Shown here: piece by piece, positions 16,954 through 25,293 of the stretch
How the letters are laid out: every line of letters begins with the position of its first letter
Numbering within the stretch: position 1 is the stretch's first letter
From: Clostridiales bacterium
GTDB taxonomy: Bacteria > Bacillota > Clostridia > Lachnospirales > Lachnospiraceae
Reading direction: 5' to 3'
NCBI GenBank assembly: GCA_015655075.1
Contig: JAATFT010000015.1
Span: 1 to 38,315 of the forward strand
Length of the DNA stretch: 38,315 bases
Notes under the pieces: model-generated
Told to the model about the DNA's origin: nothing
Database searches by the model: none
The model's input: only the letters and a program-made list of their open reading frames with translations
Translations under genes and position numbers: made by a program

Positions 16954-18399
16954 TTATTTTTCATCGGCTTCCGCCGCTTTTAACATAAGTGCGCATTCTA
17001 CCCGTTTTTTCTCCAGCTTACATCCGATATCATATGCGTCGTCCAAATTTCCGTGAAACTTAAAGGAATTAGCGGCACATCCGCCGCTGCAGTAAAATTT
17101 TGCAAAGCATTCCCTGCATTTATCCTTGGCATATACATTGCAGCATTTAAATTCATCTCTTAGCTCCGTTTTCTTAACTCCTTCAAAAACATTGCCCATT
17201 AAGAACTTGTCTTCTCCTACAAATTGATGGCAGGGATACAGATCACCCCAGGGTGTTACCGCAAGATATTCCGTACCGAAACCGCATCCTGACATGCGTT
17301 TTATAACACAGGGCCCTCCGGATAAATCAATCATAAAATGGAAGAAATGAAAACCCTTTCCCTCCCTTTTTCTCTCTATCATATAACGTGCCAGTTTATC
17401 ATATTCTTCATAGATTTTGAGAATGTCTTCTTCCTGAATGGCATAGGGCTCCTCCGGCAGTGAAACAACCGGCTCCATGGAAATCTGTTTAAAGCCCATC
17501 TCTACCAGATGCCTTACATCTTCAGAAAAATCCAGATTATTATGAGTAAAGGTGCCCCTGACATAATAGTTGGTCTGATTACGGCTGTCTGCCAGCTCTA
17601 AATACTTCGGAAGAATGACATCATAACTGCCTTTTCCGTTGCGGAAAGGCCTCATTAAATCATTTACCGCTTTACGTCCGTCAATACTAAGTACAACATT
17701 ACTCATCTCCTGATTGACAAATTCCATAATCTCGTCATTAAGAAGAATCCCATTGGTGGTTAAGGTAAAACGGAACTTTTTATTGTAGCGTTTTTCCTGC
17801 TCTCTTCCATAGACAACCAGCTTTCTAATCACCTCAAAGTTCATCAATGGTTCTCCGCCGAAAAAGTCGACCTCAAGATTTTTCCGGTTTCCGGAATTCT
17901 GAATAAGGAAATCCAAGGCCTGTTTTCCCACTTCATAGCTCATTAATCCCCTCCTGCCCCGGTATTCACCTTCTGCCGCAAAACAATAACGACAGGCCAG
18001 GTTGCAGGCATGGGTAACATTTAAGCAGAGTGCTTTTACAACCGTCTGGCGGGATTTAAAATTGCATATATATTTTTCATAAATATCCTCGGTAAAAAGG
18101 GCCTCCTCCTCTATCAATTCCTCTATATCCTCAAAAGCTTCCAAAACTGCGGTTTTAACAGCTTCCTCATTACCGGTATCATTCCCAAACAACCGTATGT
18201 ACTCTGAATTATGATATTTTGTCAGAATTTCTCTCATAACAGCTTCTTTGTCAATTTCAGATAAACTGCATGCTTTGTTTTTATCTATATTATTGTATAT
18301 TGCTATGATATCGTAAACGATATCGTCAACAACATGTACCATCCCGCTGTTAACATCTAATACCATATCATAGCCGTTATTTTTGTACTGGTGTACCAA
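16954..18399 (-). CDS. scfB: SCIFF peptide maturase, radical SAM/SPASM thioether-forming enzyme
   Basis: A 481-residue radical SAM ranthipeptide maturase. After an N-terminal peptide-recognition-like region (QYKNNGYDMVLDVNSGMVHVVDD), the cluster-binding motif CNLACRYC gives cysteines at about 132, 136 and 139, then FFGGEPLMNF and VVLSIDG. The C-terminal SPASM domain has many cysteines, including CHQF, CCNVYAKDKCRECFAKFYCSGGC and a late CKLEKKR. Such enzymes join cysteine sulfur to alpha or gamma carbons in the precursor; the substrate gene scfA lies directly upstream. The start is a TTG at 18399, chosen from GGGAG 7 nt upstream and from family N-termini; the frame extends back to 18462 only through a palindromic repeat. 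ATG 18303 would truncate the conserved region. Confidence 0.93.
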   Translation of the reverse strand: MVHQYKNNGYDMVLDVNSGMVHVVDDIVYDIIAIYNNIDKNKACSLSEIDKEAVMREILTKYHNSEYIRLFGNDTGNEEAVKTAVLEAFEDIEELIEEEALFTEDIYEKYICNFKSRQTVVKALCLNVTHACNLACRYCFAAEGEYRGRRGLMSYEVGKQALDFLIQNSGNRKNLEVDFFGGEPLMNFEVIRKLVVYGREQEKRYNKKFRFTLTTNGILLNDEIMEFVNQEMSNVVLSIDGRKAVNDLMRPFRNGKGSYDVILPKYLELADSRNQTNYYVRGTFTHNNLDFSEDVRHLVEMGFKQISMEPVVSLPEEPYAIQEEDILKIYEEYDKLARYMIERKREGKGFHFFHFMIDLSGGPCVIKRMSGCGFGTEYLAVTPWGDLYPCHQFVGEDKFLMGNVFEGVKKTELRDEFKCCNVYAKDKCRECFAKFYCSGGCAANSFKFHGNLDDAYDIGCKLEKKRVECALMLKAAEADEK

Positions 18400-18421
18400 T
18401 GTGTTTCTCCCTTCTATATTT

Positions 18422-18496
18422 GAGCACTCTCGGAAACTCCCCTGTACGCATCTTTGCGGCACAAATCTGCATACAAAGAGGTTTCCGAGGGCGCTC
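18422..18496. repeat. Family B palindromic repeat, copy 1
   Basis: A 75-bp element whose ends read GAGCACTCTCGGAAACTC and, in complement, GAGCGCCCTCGGAAACCTC, with a mid-section around TTTGCGGCACAAATC. About 64 bp starting at TATTTGAGCAC are identical to the copy at 31598. It occupies the scfA-scfB gap just before the scfB ribosome site. Confidence 0.75.
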
Positions 18497-18531
18497 TATA
18501 TAAACCTGCGCAATCAGTCAAAATGCAAACA

Positions 18532-18560
18532 ATAAGCAGCGGCCTGAAGACGCTGCTTAT
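18532..18560 (-). terminator. Hairpin between scfA and scfB (weak terminator or attenuator)
   Basis: ATAAGCAGCG (18532-18541) and CGCTGCTTAT (18551-18560) form a perfect 10-bp stem with a 9-nt loop. It lies about 100 nt downstream of the scfA stop. On the minus strand the following bases are TGTTTGC, so the U-tract is poor. It probably lowers scfB expression relative to the small precursor gene. Confidence 0.5.
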
Positions 18561-18661
18561 AAAATACATGTCTGAACAATAAAAGGACTTAAAAAATCCT
18601 CTGTTTTAAATCCTGTTTTAAATTATTGTTTTTAATGTATCCGATTATGTAACTTCTGAAA

Positions 18662-18802
18662 TTATTTATTTTCGCAGCTTTGATTTCCTACCGTACAGGA
18701 TGTTTTACAAGCTGACTGGCAGGAAGTCTGGCATTCGCCGCATCCGCCGTATTTCACGGTATCTTTCAAATTTCTTGTATTTAATGTTTTAATACGTTTC
18801 AT
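18662..18802 (-). CDS. scfA: SCIFF ranthipeptide precursor (six cysteines, 46 residues)
   Basis: A 46-residue peptide, beginning MKRIKTLNTRNLKDTVKYGG and then CGECQTSCQSACKTSCT, ending VGNQSCENK. Its six cysteines are at 21, 24, 28, 32, 36 and 43, the defining pattern of the 'six cysteines in forty-five residues' precursor family. The N-terminal ~20 residues act as leader and the Cys-rich part is crosslinked by the maturase encoded just downstream (scfB). GGAGG lies 7 nt before ATG 18802. A promoter-like TTTTCA-17-TATAAT is upstream, overlapped by tandem repeats. The family is almost universal in Clostridia; ranthipeptides have been linked to population-level regulation in some species, but the role here is not visible from sequence. 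Confidence 0.95.
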   Translation of the reverse strand: MKRIKTLNTRNLKDTVKYGGCGECQTSCQSACKTSCTVGNQSCENK

Positions 18803-18838
18803 GAGGTTGCCTCCTTCAATTATTCCATATCAGAAGAT

Positions 18839-18867
18839 ATTATAGCACACCCTTGTTCATATGAAAA
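18839..18867 (-). promoter_or_regulatory. Candidate scfA promoter
   Basis: On the minus strand TTTTCA (18862-18867), 17-bp spacer, TATAAT (18839-18844). The -10 is about 37 bp before the scfA start. The -35 is covered by the first unit of the 17-bp tandem repeat, which suggests a repressor or activator site. Confidence 0.55.
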
Positions 18868-18894
18868 GTGTTTTTTCATGAAAAGAGTTTTTTC
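18861..18894. repeat. Tandem 17-bp repeat upstream of scfA, operator-like
   Basis: ATGAAAAGTGTTTTTTC (18861-18877) is followed at once by ATGAAAAGAGTTTTTTC (18878-18894), one mismatch in 17. On the minus strand the units give ATGAAAA-AACAC-TTTTCAT type inverted repeats. The first unit overlaps the predicted -35 of scfA. This is a plausible pair of binding sites for an unknown regulator. Confidence 0.6.
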
Positions 18895-18905
18895 ATCAAT
18901 ATGAT

Positions 18906-18921
18906 ATTTCAAACACGCTCT
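18906..18921. repeat. Family A repeat, solitary end fragment
   Basis: ATTTCAAACACGCTCT matches the right terminal repeat of the family A elements (ATTTTTCAAACACGCTCTA) but has no partner nearby. It lies 12 bp past the flippase stop codon, at the boundary between the polysaccharide island and scfA. Confidence 0.6.
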
Positions 18922-18933
18922 GGAGCTAAACTG

Positions 18934-20394
18934 TTATTTCTTTCTTGCCGACCTGATAAGCAAACGAATCTGCTGCATAACAAATCGATCCCGACAAATT
19001 AAAACGATAATAAAATATTCAAAAATACCAAGAATGATTTCACCCGCCACCCCTTTAAAAGATGCCGGTATCATTGTCTTTTTATTTAAAAGCAGTAAAG
19101 TTGTGCACATAATCAGGCCTGCCGCCATATAATTCTTTGCGTTCATAATAATCTGCTTTACGGAAATATATTCTTTACCAGCTCTTATAAAAATTAGCAA
19201 TACAACCGTTTCCGCTACTACCGATGCTACAGCCGCCCCCACTGATGCCCAAAGCGGTATAAGGATGCTATTGAGTATTGCATTAATTATGGCCCCAAGG
19301 ATAACTGAATAGTTATATTCTTTCTGCTTACCAATCGCCATCAAAACTTGTTTTCCCACGGCATTATTCAGCCCTACAACTATAATCAAAACGCTGAATA
19401 TTCGAAGCAGCATGACGCATTTTTCATAACCGTCTCCTAAAAACCAGGGAATCAATATTTTAGAAACGCCAATCATCCCAAAAGCCATGGGAATAGAAAC
19501 GCATAATATGAATTTCATTGAATTAACTATTTTATTTTTTGCATCTGCTTCATTCCCTGATTTAAACAAATAAGCCATTCGCGGCATTGTTACAGTACTA
19601 AGAGACGTAACCACCGTTACTACAACCTGTTCGATTTTATGTGCCTGCTCGTAAAATCCATTTTCAAACGCAGAATGAGTAATCCATCCTATCATACTTT
19701 TGTCAAGAGACAGATAAATTGTAGTAGCAATAGTAGGGATAAAATACATAAAGCCCGGACGTATATGCCGAAAAATGCGAAACTTTGAAAATTCCACTTT
19801 AACAAGGTATTGCCTTATCTGCGGAATGATTAAAATATTGCCAATCAAAACCGATCCCTGAATGATTATGAAATATTTCCATAAATCATTCTTTTCTTTA
19901 ACACATAAAAAAATAAGAGCAACACTTAAAATTTTTACAATTAAATTACGGAAAACAATCTTTTTAAACTGCTCCAGGCCTTGCAAAAACCATGTGAAAT
20001 CCAAAGCACATGATAGCATGTAGATCAAAAGAAGTGCAAAATATACCTGATATGTGTTGCTGGAAACAATCACAAAAAGATAGGCAATCGTGCAAATACC
20101 TGTTGATATGAATTTGACAATCATTATTTCCCAAAACAAGTAACTTGTTTCTGTTTTATCTTCACGCATGACTGAAACCTGTAATTGACCATAGGTTGGC
20201 ATACCAAGTTTACCCGCCAGCCCAAAATAAGTAACGATTGATAAAGTATAACTGTAAATTCCAATGCCGTCCGCTTCTAAAACTCTTGAAACATATGGAG
20301 TTGTAATCAACGGAACCAGCAGTAAAAGCACCTCATAAAACATATTGTATAAATAATTTGCTTTTACACTGACGTTACCAGGGATTTTTTTCAA
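18934..20394 (-). CDS. Wzx-like oligosaccharide flippase
   Basis: A 486-residue polytopic protein with about 12-14 predicted helices, of the polysaccharide-export flippase superfamily. The N-terminus VKANYLYNMFYEVLLLLVPLITTPYVSRVLEADGIGIYSY is a strong match to Wzx/RfbX-type proteins, and the FTWFLQGLEQFKKIVFRNLIVK stretch is also typical. It should flip lipid-linked repeat units across the membrane for Wzy-dependent polymerisation. The predicted start is a TTG at 20394 with GGGAG 9 nt upstream; the nearby ATG is out of frame and hits TGA at once. It is the last gene of the polysaccharide island and is followed by a family A fragment and scfA. A family A element also lies just upstream, so it may be a separately acquired cargo gene. 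Confidence 0.9.
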   Translation of the reverse strand: MKKIPGNVSVKANYLYNMFYEVLLLLVPLITTPYVSRVLEADGIGIYSYTLSIVTYFGLAGKLGMPTYGQLQVSVMREDKTETSYLFWEIMIVKFISTGICTIAYLFVIVSSNTYQVYFALLLIYMLSCALDFTWFLQGLEQFKKIVFRNLIVKILSVALIFLCVKEKNDLWKYFIIIQGSVLIGNILIIPQIRQYLVKVEFSKFRIFRHIRPGFMYFIPTIATTIYLSLDKSMIGWITHSAFENGFYEQAHKIEQVVVTVVTSLSTVTMPRMAYLFKSGNEADAKNKIVNSMKFILCVSIPMAFGMIGVSKILIPWFLGDGYEKCVMLLRIFSVLIIVVGLNNAVGKQVLMAIGKQKEYNYSVILGAIINAILNSILIPLWASVGAAVASVVAETVVLLIFIRAGKEYISVKQIIMNAKNYMAAGLIMCTTLLLLNKKTMIPASFKGVAGEIILGIFEYFIIVLICRDRFVMQQIRLLIRSARKK

Positions 20395-20427
20395 TCCATT
20401 TCTCTCCCTTCTTTTAGTGAGTACTCT

Positions 20428-20540
20428 TAGAGCGTGTTTGAAAAATCATTGCACCGTCCTGACCGCCCCACTTTGGGGTATTCTGCCTCTCACAAAGTGG
20501 AGCATCCAGCCCGGCACAAGCATTTTTCAAACACGCTCTA
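20428..20540. repeat. Family A palindromic element, copy 1 (internally deleted)
   Basis: Ends TAGAGCGTGTTTGAAAAAT (20428-20446) and ATTTTTCAAACACGCTCTA (20522-20540) are perfect complements. At 113 bp it is shorter than the 169-bp copy at 28870. In the opposite orientation it matches that copy except for about 56 missing bases from the middle stem, apparently deleted between short GCA repeats. It lies between the GT2 and flippase genes, and directly abuts a remnant of family B (GAGTACTCT, 20419-20427). Confidence 0.8.
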
Positions 20541-20544
20541 GTAT

Positions 20545-21414
20545 TTATACATCCTGTTCCATAAGTTCCAGAAAAACTTTACATGACTGTAATAAACACC
20601 TTACTGTAAATATGGCTTTTTTGTATTTTCTTTTGTATTCCTGATCTGTTGATACATCCTCATGATGAAATACTTTTATAAATGGATAATAGATCATTTT
20701 GAAACCGTTTTTCTTAGCCAGGTAATGTAATATTTCTGCTTCCATATACATAAAGGTTTTACCGTAAAAGCAAGTTTCGGGATTTTTTTCAGTAAACAAT
20801 TTTGAAAATATATAACAGGAACCATGCAGCAACGGATTTATCACAACATGGTCAACATAATTATCGTCAATCTTTTCATGCTTTTCAGGTTTAAATTTAA
20901 AAAGAATCGTATATATTACCCATTTTATAACAAATAAAAATTTAAATTTGTCTTTAAGCCAAAGCTTTCTGTATTTGCTACGCAATTCGTTTTGTGAGGG
21001 AATTTGTCTTTGTTCAGGGTTCTGATGGATTTCCTTTTTAGTAGAGAACACATCAGGTCCCATAATGTAATATCCATATTCATCGTAGCTTTTATATATT
21101 TCCGCTATAAAGTCATGCTGCTTAATTACCATGTCATTGTTCATTACAACAATGAAATCCGGATCAAAATACTTCACGGCATACTTATAGCCAATATTAT
21201 TCCCTTGGGCAAATCCTAAATTTCTTTCTGCCATTAAAACGGTTATCCTTTTATTACCTCTGTAATATTCGTTTAATGCATTGCCGGTGTTATTAGGAGA
21301 GGCATTGTCAATAATAATAACTTGCTTTTCTCCTTCAATATTTCTCAATATAGAATGAACACAAGCAGCAGTTTCATCAAACGCAATGTAATGCAATATA
21401 ACAAAGCAAACCAT
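20545..21414 (-). CDS. GT2-family glycosyltransferase
   Basis: A 289-residue GT-A fold glycosyltransferase of family 2. It shows the N-terminal VCFVILHYIAFDETAACVHSIL, then VIIIDNASPNNTG (nucleotide-sugar binding), AERNLGFAQGNNIGYKYA, and FIVVMNNDMVI with an NND in the DXD position. The C-terminal half is basic and less conserved (MYMEAEILHYLAKKNGFKMIYYPFIKVFHHEDVS, with an acid-His pattern often seen in rhamnosyl-type GT2 enzymes). It probably adds one sugar to the lipid-linked repeat unit; the sugar cannot be told. GGAG precedes ATG 21414. The gene is 12 bp downstream of the P-loop gene and separated from the flippase by a family A element. Confidence 0.9.
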   Translation of the reverse strand: MVCFVILHYIAFDETAACVHSILRNIEGEKQVIIIDNASPNNTGNALNEYYRGNKRITVLMAERNLGFAQGNNIGYKYAVKYFDPDFIVVMNNDMVIKQHDFIAEIYKSYDEYGYYIMGPDVFSTKKEIHQNPEQRQIPSQNELRSKYRKLWLKDKFKFLFVIKWVIYTILFKFKPEKHEKIDDNYVDHVVINPLLHGSCYIFSKLFTEKNPETCFYGKTFMYMEAEILHYLAKKNGFKMIYYPFIKVFHHEDVSTDQEYKRKYKKAIFTVRCLLQSCKVFLELMEQDV

Positions 21415-21426
21415 ATTCTTCTCCTT

Positions 21427-22098
21427 TTACATTGTAATAAACTGCCGGATCAGCGATATATTATCCCGTATATCATCTTCCCTGGAAACCTTGAGACAAT
21501 GGAACTTTTCATCTATTTTTTCACAAGCCCTGCTATAACCCGTCAGGAAATTGCTTAATTGCTCCCCTTGTAATTCATCAATAAAGCAAACATGCCGATT
21601 TCTCTTTTTAATAGACTCGATACAGTCTGGCAACGAAATCTGATTATAAATAACAGCCGGACAGTTTTGCAGCAAATCTATAATTTCAGTTTCGATTATA
21701 GAGAGAGCAACATGGAAATTTACCATAATTGTTGCCAGTGTCTGTAATATTCCTTCATCAAATAGATACACTTTTGATGAAGAACCCCACTTCTTATAAA
21801 GGTATTCAAAAAAAGCAAAACGTTCTATATAAATGCCAATGTTCACTTCGTTATAATTGCTTTTTTTATTGTAATAAACTGCAAAAATATTCTCTAATCG
21901 CTTTTTTCTTCTGATATATTCTTTATTATGTCTTGCTATTAAATTTAAAAACTTCCAGTAAATCTTATATACAACAGTCTTTCTTTGCGCCTCGACAATG
22001 TTAATCGCCGATATACCATCTTTTCGAAATGCTGTCACTAAAAAATTACTTAAATAGCTTTTACCGCTTCCCGGTAATCCCATCATTTCTATAACCAT
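21427..22098 (-). CDS. P-loop NTPase of unknown role in polysaccharide cluster
   Basis: A 223-residue protein with an N-terminal Walker A motif MMGLPGSGKSYLSNFL (residues about 5-20) and a later FDEGILQTLATIM stretch that may be the Walker B-like acid. The rest resembles nucleoside-kinase or sulfotransferase-like proteins sometimes found in capsule clusters, but I do not recognise a specific family. A C-terminal FLTGYSRACEKIDEKFHCLKVSREDDI region suggests a lid or substrate domain. The ATG at 22098 is taken because GGAG lies 8 nt upstream; a GTG at 22107 would overlap the ribosome site. The start overlaps the end of the polymerase gene by 38 bp, so the two are coupled. The role is unknown: perhaps phosphorylation or other modification of a repeat-unit sugar. 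Confidence 0.7.
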   Translation of the reverse strand: MVIEMMGLPGSGKSYLSNFLVTAFRKDGISAINIVEAQRKTVVYKIYWKFLNLIARHNKEYIRRKKRLENIFAVYYNKKSNYNEVNIGIYIERFAFFEYLYKKWGSSSKVYLFDEGILQTLATIMVNFHVALSIIETEIIDLLQNCPAVIYNQISLPDCIESIKKRNRHVCFIDELQGEQLSNFLTGYSRACEKIDEKFHCLKVSREDDIRDNISLIRQFITM

Positions 22099-23329
22099 TC
22101 CCGACACTCCTATTGTCTTTGTAGAAAAGTAACATATACAGCAAACTCAAAGTCACCATGGAATAATGAGCCAAATAGGATGACTGCACACTTCCTAAAA
22201 TAATATCAAATATAAAAAAATAACTTATCAACTTATTATAACCGCTGCTACATTTTTTAGAATTTATTAAGATATTTGCTACGTAATAAATCAGAAGTAC
22301 AATAAATACAAATGCCCCGAATAATCCCAATTGAGCAAAAATCATAGGCCAGAAATTATCATCCAAAAACATATTACTCGTAGGCCCCATCCCATATCTT
22401 AAATCAAAACCTAACGCATAATACAAGGGTGAATAATAGTCCGCTGCTGCTGAAGAGCCATATGTTGCAAAACCTGTTCCCAGAGGGAAATATTCTTTTA
22501 CAAGTTTTATGGCCCCTGTCACAAAAGTCTGTCTTGGGGTTGCCGTACCCAAAAAATAATATTTAAATTGGGAATATCCAATTAAAATTCCAATTGAAAC
22601 TATTCCTAAAATTTCCATTCCCAGCCTTTTCTTTTCCCTCAATAAAAACACATAGTACAATCCTATGTAAATTGCAGCCAGAACAAGAGCACGGGTTTTT
22701 ACAGTAAGAAGCATAATCCAAAAACATAACAGCAGCCAGGTTATATTGCCATGCTTTTTCTGCTCTCTTTCAGCCGTAAAAATCAACAAAGCATACGTCA
22801 TTTGGTTAATTAGATGTCCCGGTGTCCCATATACAAAAGCGAACATCCTAATTCCATAGCGCATGCCTGCATCCATGCCTATACTCTTAAATAAATTGAC
22901 TGCCGCAAAACCGCTTAAAATTAATACATATACCTTCATAATTGCAGATATCCACCGAATCAGTTTCTTTACCTTTATTACCGATGAATCCATCATAGCT
23001 CTGTACCCTAAAAACACAAAAATAAACTTAAAAGTGCTAACTACGTCAATCATGATTGCAATTCTGCTGCTTTGTATACCATACGAAAGGTTGCCGGTTA
23101 AACCAAGCAGTAAACTAATGATTAACGGAATTAAAATCTTAATGTCACTTTTTAACATTTTACCGGACATTAAAATTTTAAAGAAATAGAATGCCAGTCC
23201 AATTACGGCGACTATTTCATCAAGCATTTTTAAAAACGGCACAACTATTTGCAGCCAATTTTGAAAAATTAAAAGTTCAACTAATATGAAAATCAGCAAT
23301 GTCTGTATATTCATTGTTTTTTTAGTCAT
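22061..23329 (-). CDS. Wzy-like O-antigen/capsule polymerase
   Basis: A 422-residue protein with about 10-12 predicted membrane helices and a large extracytoplasmic loop around FLGTATPRQTFVTGAIKLVKEYFPLGTGFATYGSSAAADYYSPLY. The GxGxATYGS-type loop and DDNFWPMIFAQLGLFGAFVF, next to a flippase and glycosyltransferases, are the usual picture of an O-antigen ligase/polymerase-family Wzy. Sequence conservation in this class is low, so the call rests mainly on topology and context. GGAGAGAG precedes ATG 23329. It probably polymerises lipid-linked repeats on the outer face of the membrane. A mere hypothetical membrane protein is the alternative. Confidence 0.8.
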   Translation of the reverse strand: MTKKTMNIQTLLIFILVELLIFQNWLQIVVPFLKMLDEIVAVIGLAFYFFKILMSGKMLKSDIKILIPLIISLLLGLTGNLSYGIQSSRIAIMIDVVSTFKFIFVFLGYRAMMDSSVIKVKKLIRWISAIMKVYVLILSGFAAVNLFKSIGMDAGMRYGIRMFAFVYGTPGHLINQMTYALLIFTAEREQKKHGNITWLLLCFWIMLLTVKTRALVLAAIYIGLYYVFLLREKKRLGMEILGIVSIGILIGYSQFKYYFLGTATPRQTFVTGAIKLVKEYFPLGTGFATYGSSAAADYYSPLYYALGFDLRYGMGPTSNMFLDDNFWPMIFAQLGLFGAFVFIVLLIYYVANILINSKKCSSGYNKLISYFFIFDIILGSVQSSYLAHYSMVTLSLLYMLLFYKDNRSVGNGYRNDGITGKR

Positions 23330-23401
23330 ACACTCTCTCCAGGTACAGATAAATCAAATCCATTCAAAATAATTGAATATAATTACGGTACCATACTTTC
23401 A

Positions 23402-24358
23402 TCAAACCCTTTCTAAGTTTTTCATAATATATTCGTAGAAGGTATCACTTTTTTCTATATCTGATTTTTCAAATTTGTAACTTAATTTATGAAAAACAGT
23501 AAACTGTTTAATATGCTGAAATTTTTTACTGTCATAAGGTTGAAATAATTCAAGCAGCAAAATATGCGGCAAATCATTTGGAACCTTTGGAATTTCATTT
23601 GCCTCATTTGGAAAATACTCCATGGCTATAGACACAAGATGGTGCATCAAAAAATAGTCTTCCAGCCTATTTTGGCTCTTCCAGTAGTCCCGCAGCATCA
23701 TTTTCACAGCACTCAAAATAATGTTATTACTTCTTGCATATATTAACCAACTCGACATACGAATACAATGACCATCCAGGCCTGGTTTCAAACATTGATA
23801 GAAAAACAGATCTGATTCACAGATATAATCCGGAACCACTCCTGTACAAAACACAGTTGCATCTAACCAAAGGCCGCCATAACAAGTCAGCAGTTCAATC
23901 CTTAACAAATCGGAAAAATGAGTATCCGTAATAACACCGTTACACCATTTTTCAATGATATAGCCCGGGAAATCCGTATATTTACCGAAATTATCTGAAG
24001 TAATGACAACTATACTCCAATCCGTCAGATGCTCACAGACTGAATTATAGCAATGCTGAACCACTAAGGGGGCATTTTCCATACCCTGCAGCCAACAAAT
24101 CCAAACCGTCTTATTATCTTTATGTTCCATATTCTTTACCTTCAGTTCAGGATATTGTTTCAGTTTTTTTCTATATTTTTTATTTAAACGATTTTGGATT
24201 TTTATTTCTACGGATAATCGTAAAATTTCCAATGCTTTTCTGGAAGTACCCAGCACTAAAAATTGTGCAGCCGCAGTACCCAACACATGGGATTTTGCAT
24301 AATCTTTAATTAACGAAAAGCCGCCGACTTTTTTAAACATTTTCAAGAACGAATCCAC
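23402..24358 (-). CDS. Capsular-polysaccharide-type glycosyltransferase (GT32-like)
   Basis: A 318-residue glycosyltransferase of the capsular polysaccharide synthesis family. Key marks are VWICWLQGMENAPLVVQHCYNSV, ITDTHFSDLLRIELLTCYGGLWLDATVFCTG (containing the DLLR...GGLWLDAT signature with the DXD-like acid), and a C-terminal FHHL/YKFEKSD tail. Such enzymes transfer a sugar, often to a lipid-linked acceptor in the cytoplasm. The start is a GTG at 24358, with GGAGG 7 nt before it; a later ATG within 7 codons is possible. It sits between the licD gene and the polymerase gene. The sugar donor is not predictable. Confidence 0.85.
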   Translation of the reverse strand: MDSFLKMFKKVGGFSLIKDYAKSHVLGTAAAQFLVLGTSRKALEILRLSVEIKIQNRLNKKYRKKLKQYPELKVKNMEHKDNKTVWICWLQGMENAPLVVQHCYNSVCEHLTDWSIVVITSDNFGKYTDFPGYIIEKWCNGVITDTHFSDLLRIELLTCYGGLWLDATVFCTGVVPDYICESDLFFYQCLKPGLDGHCIRMSSWLIYARSNNIILSAVKMMLRDYWKSQNRLEDYFLMHHLVSIAMEYFPNEANEIPKVPNDLPHILLLELFQPYDSKKFQHIKQFTVFHKLSYKFEKSDIEKSDTFYEYIMKNLERV

Positions 24359-24421
24359 AATGTTTCCTCCATTTGTCCAAGCAAAGTTAACATAATTCTA
24401 TATTTTTAAGGCCCCCGCTTC

Positions 24422-25267
24422 TTAGGGAAGCGTAAGCGGTGGGTTTTGAATTATTTTTATATTATCATAATGTGTTTTTTGGTTGGCTATCGGGGGCAAT
24501 TTCATATAATCTCCATACATATGTGTTAAATACTCATCTGCTAATTCAGGCCCCGGAAACTTTTCGCCTTCGAAATCATAATATCGGGGTGTTCCAAACA
24601 TATTAGTCGGAACCATCTCTCTTAGCCGATATGCTCCCATAATCGTACCAGAGCAGATTGAATCCTCCATTTTATTTTTTATTAATAATTTATCAAGATT
24701 TTCTTTAATTCCATTGGGGGCAAATATTTTTTCAAAAGGTATCTTTGTCAGAATCACTAATGCCGCCCTTTCCAATTTTGAACGTTTACGTTCGGAATCT
24801 ATTGTATCTCTGTAGCACAAGGAAATTAAATAACGCCGTAATAGAACTCTCCCATAATAAATTTTTCTTAAAATTTTAGAATCAGGCGACCCATCGATTG
24901 GGAATATATCTACCGCTGCATATGCTTGGGAAGTATCCGTATTCTTAAATCTCCTTTCATCGACTAAAATATTTTTATTAAGAATCCGAGTAATAAAATA
25001 GCGATAATCAGGGTCGGTACGAAAATTTTGTAAAAAGATATTGTTTGGAAAGTAATCACCGGAAACTTTTAGAAACTTTTCATAGTCTTCTCTAGGCATC
25101 GCCAAATCCACATCATCATCCCAAGGGATAAAACCTTTGTGTCTGACTGCTCCCAAAAGTGTGCCGCCAATCATATAAAAAGATAAATTTTCCTTATCAC
25201 ATATATGTTTTACTAATTTCATAATTTTGAATTCTTCCATTTGTAGTACTCTCAGTTCTGTTTTCAT
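24422..25267 (-). CDS. LicD-family phosphotransferase
   Basis: A 281-residue LicD/fukutin-related protein. The nucleotidyltransferase-like core is unmistakable: FYMIGGTLLGAVRHKGFIPWDDDVDLAMPREDYEKF (about residues 32-66), with GGTLLGAVRH and DDDVD as catalytic and metal residues. Family members add phosphorylcholine or other phospho-substituents to glycans, so this suggests a phosphodiester-decorated polysaccharide. No choline uptake or licC-like partner gene is in the window, so the actual substituent is unknown. GGGAG precedes ATG 25267. It is flanked by two glycosyltransferase genes on the same strand, with small gaps. Confidence 0.9.
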   Translation of the reverse strand: MKTELRVLQMEEFKIMKLVKHICDKENLSFYMIGGTLLGAVRHKGFIPWDDDVDLAMPREDYEKFLKVSGDYFPNNIFLQNFRTDPDYRYFITRILNKNILVDERRFKNTDTSQAYAAVDIFPIDGSPDSKILRKIYYGRVLLRRYLISLCYRDTIDSERKRSKLERAALVILTKIPFEKIFAPNGIKENLDKLLIKNKMEDSICSGTIMGAYRLREMVPTNMFGTPRYYDFEGEKFPGPELADEYLTHMYGDYMKLPPIANQKTHYDNIKIIQNPPLTLP

Positions 25268-25293
25268 ACTAGCTCCCTGACATAAAGAATATA

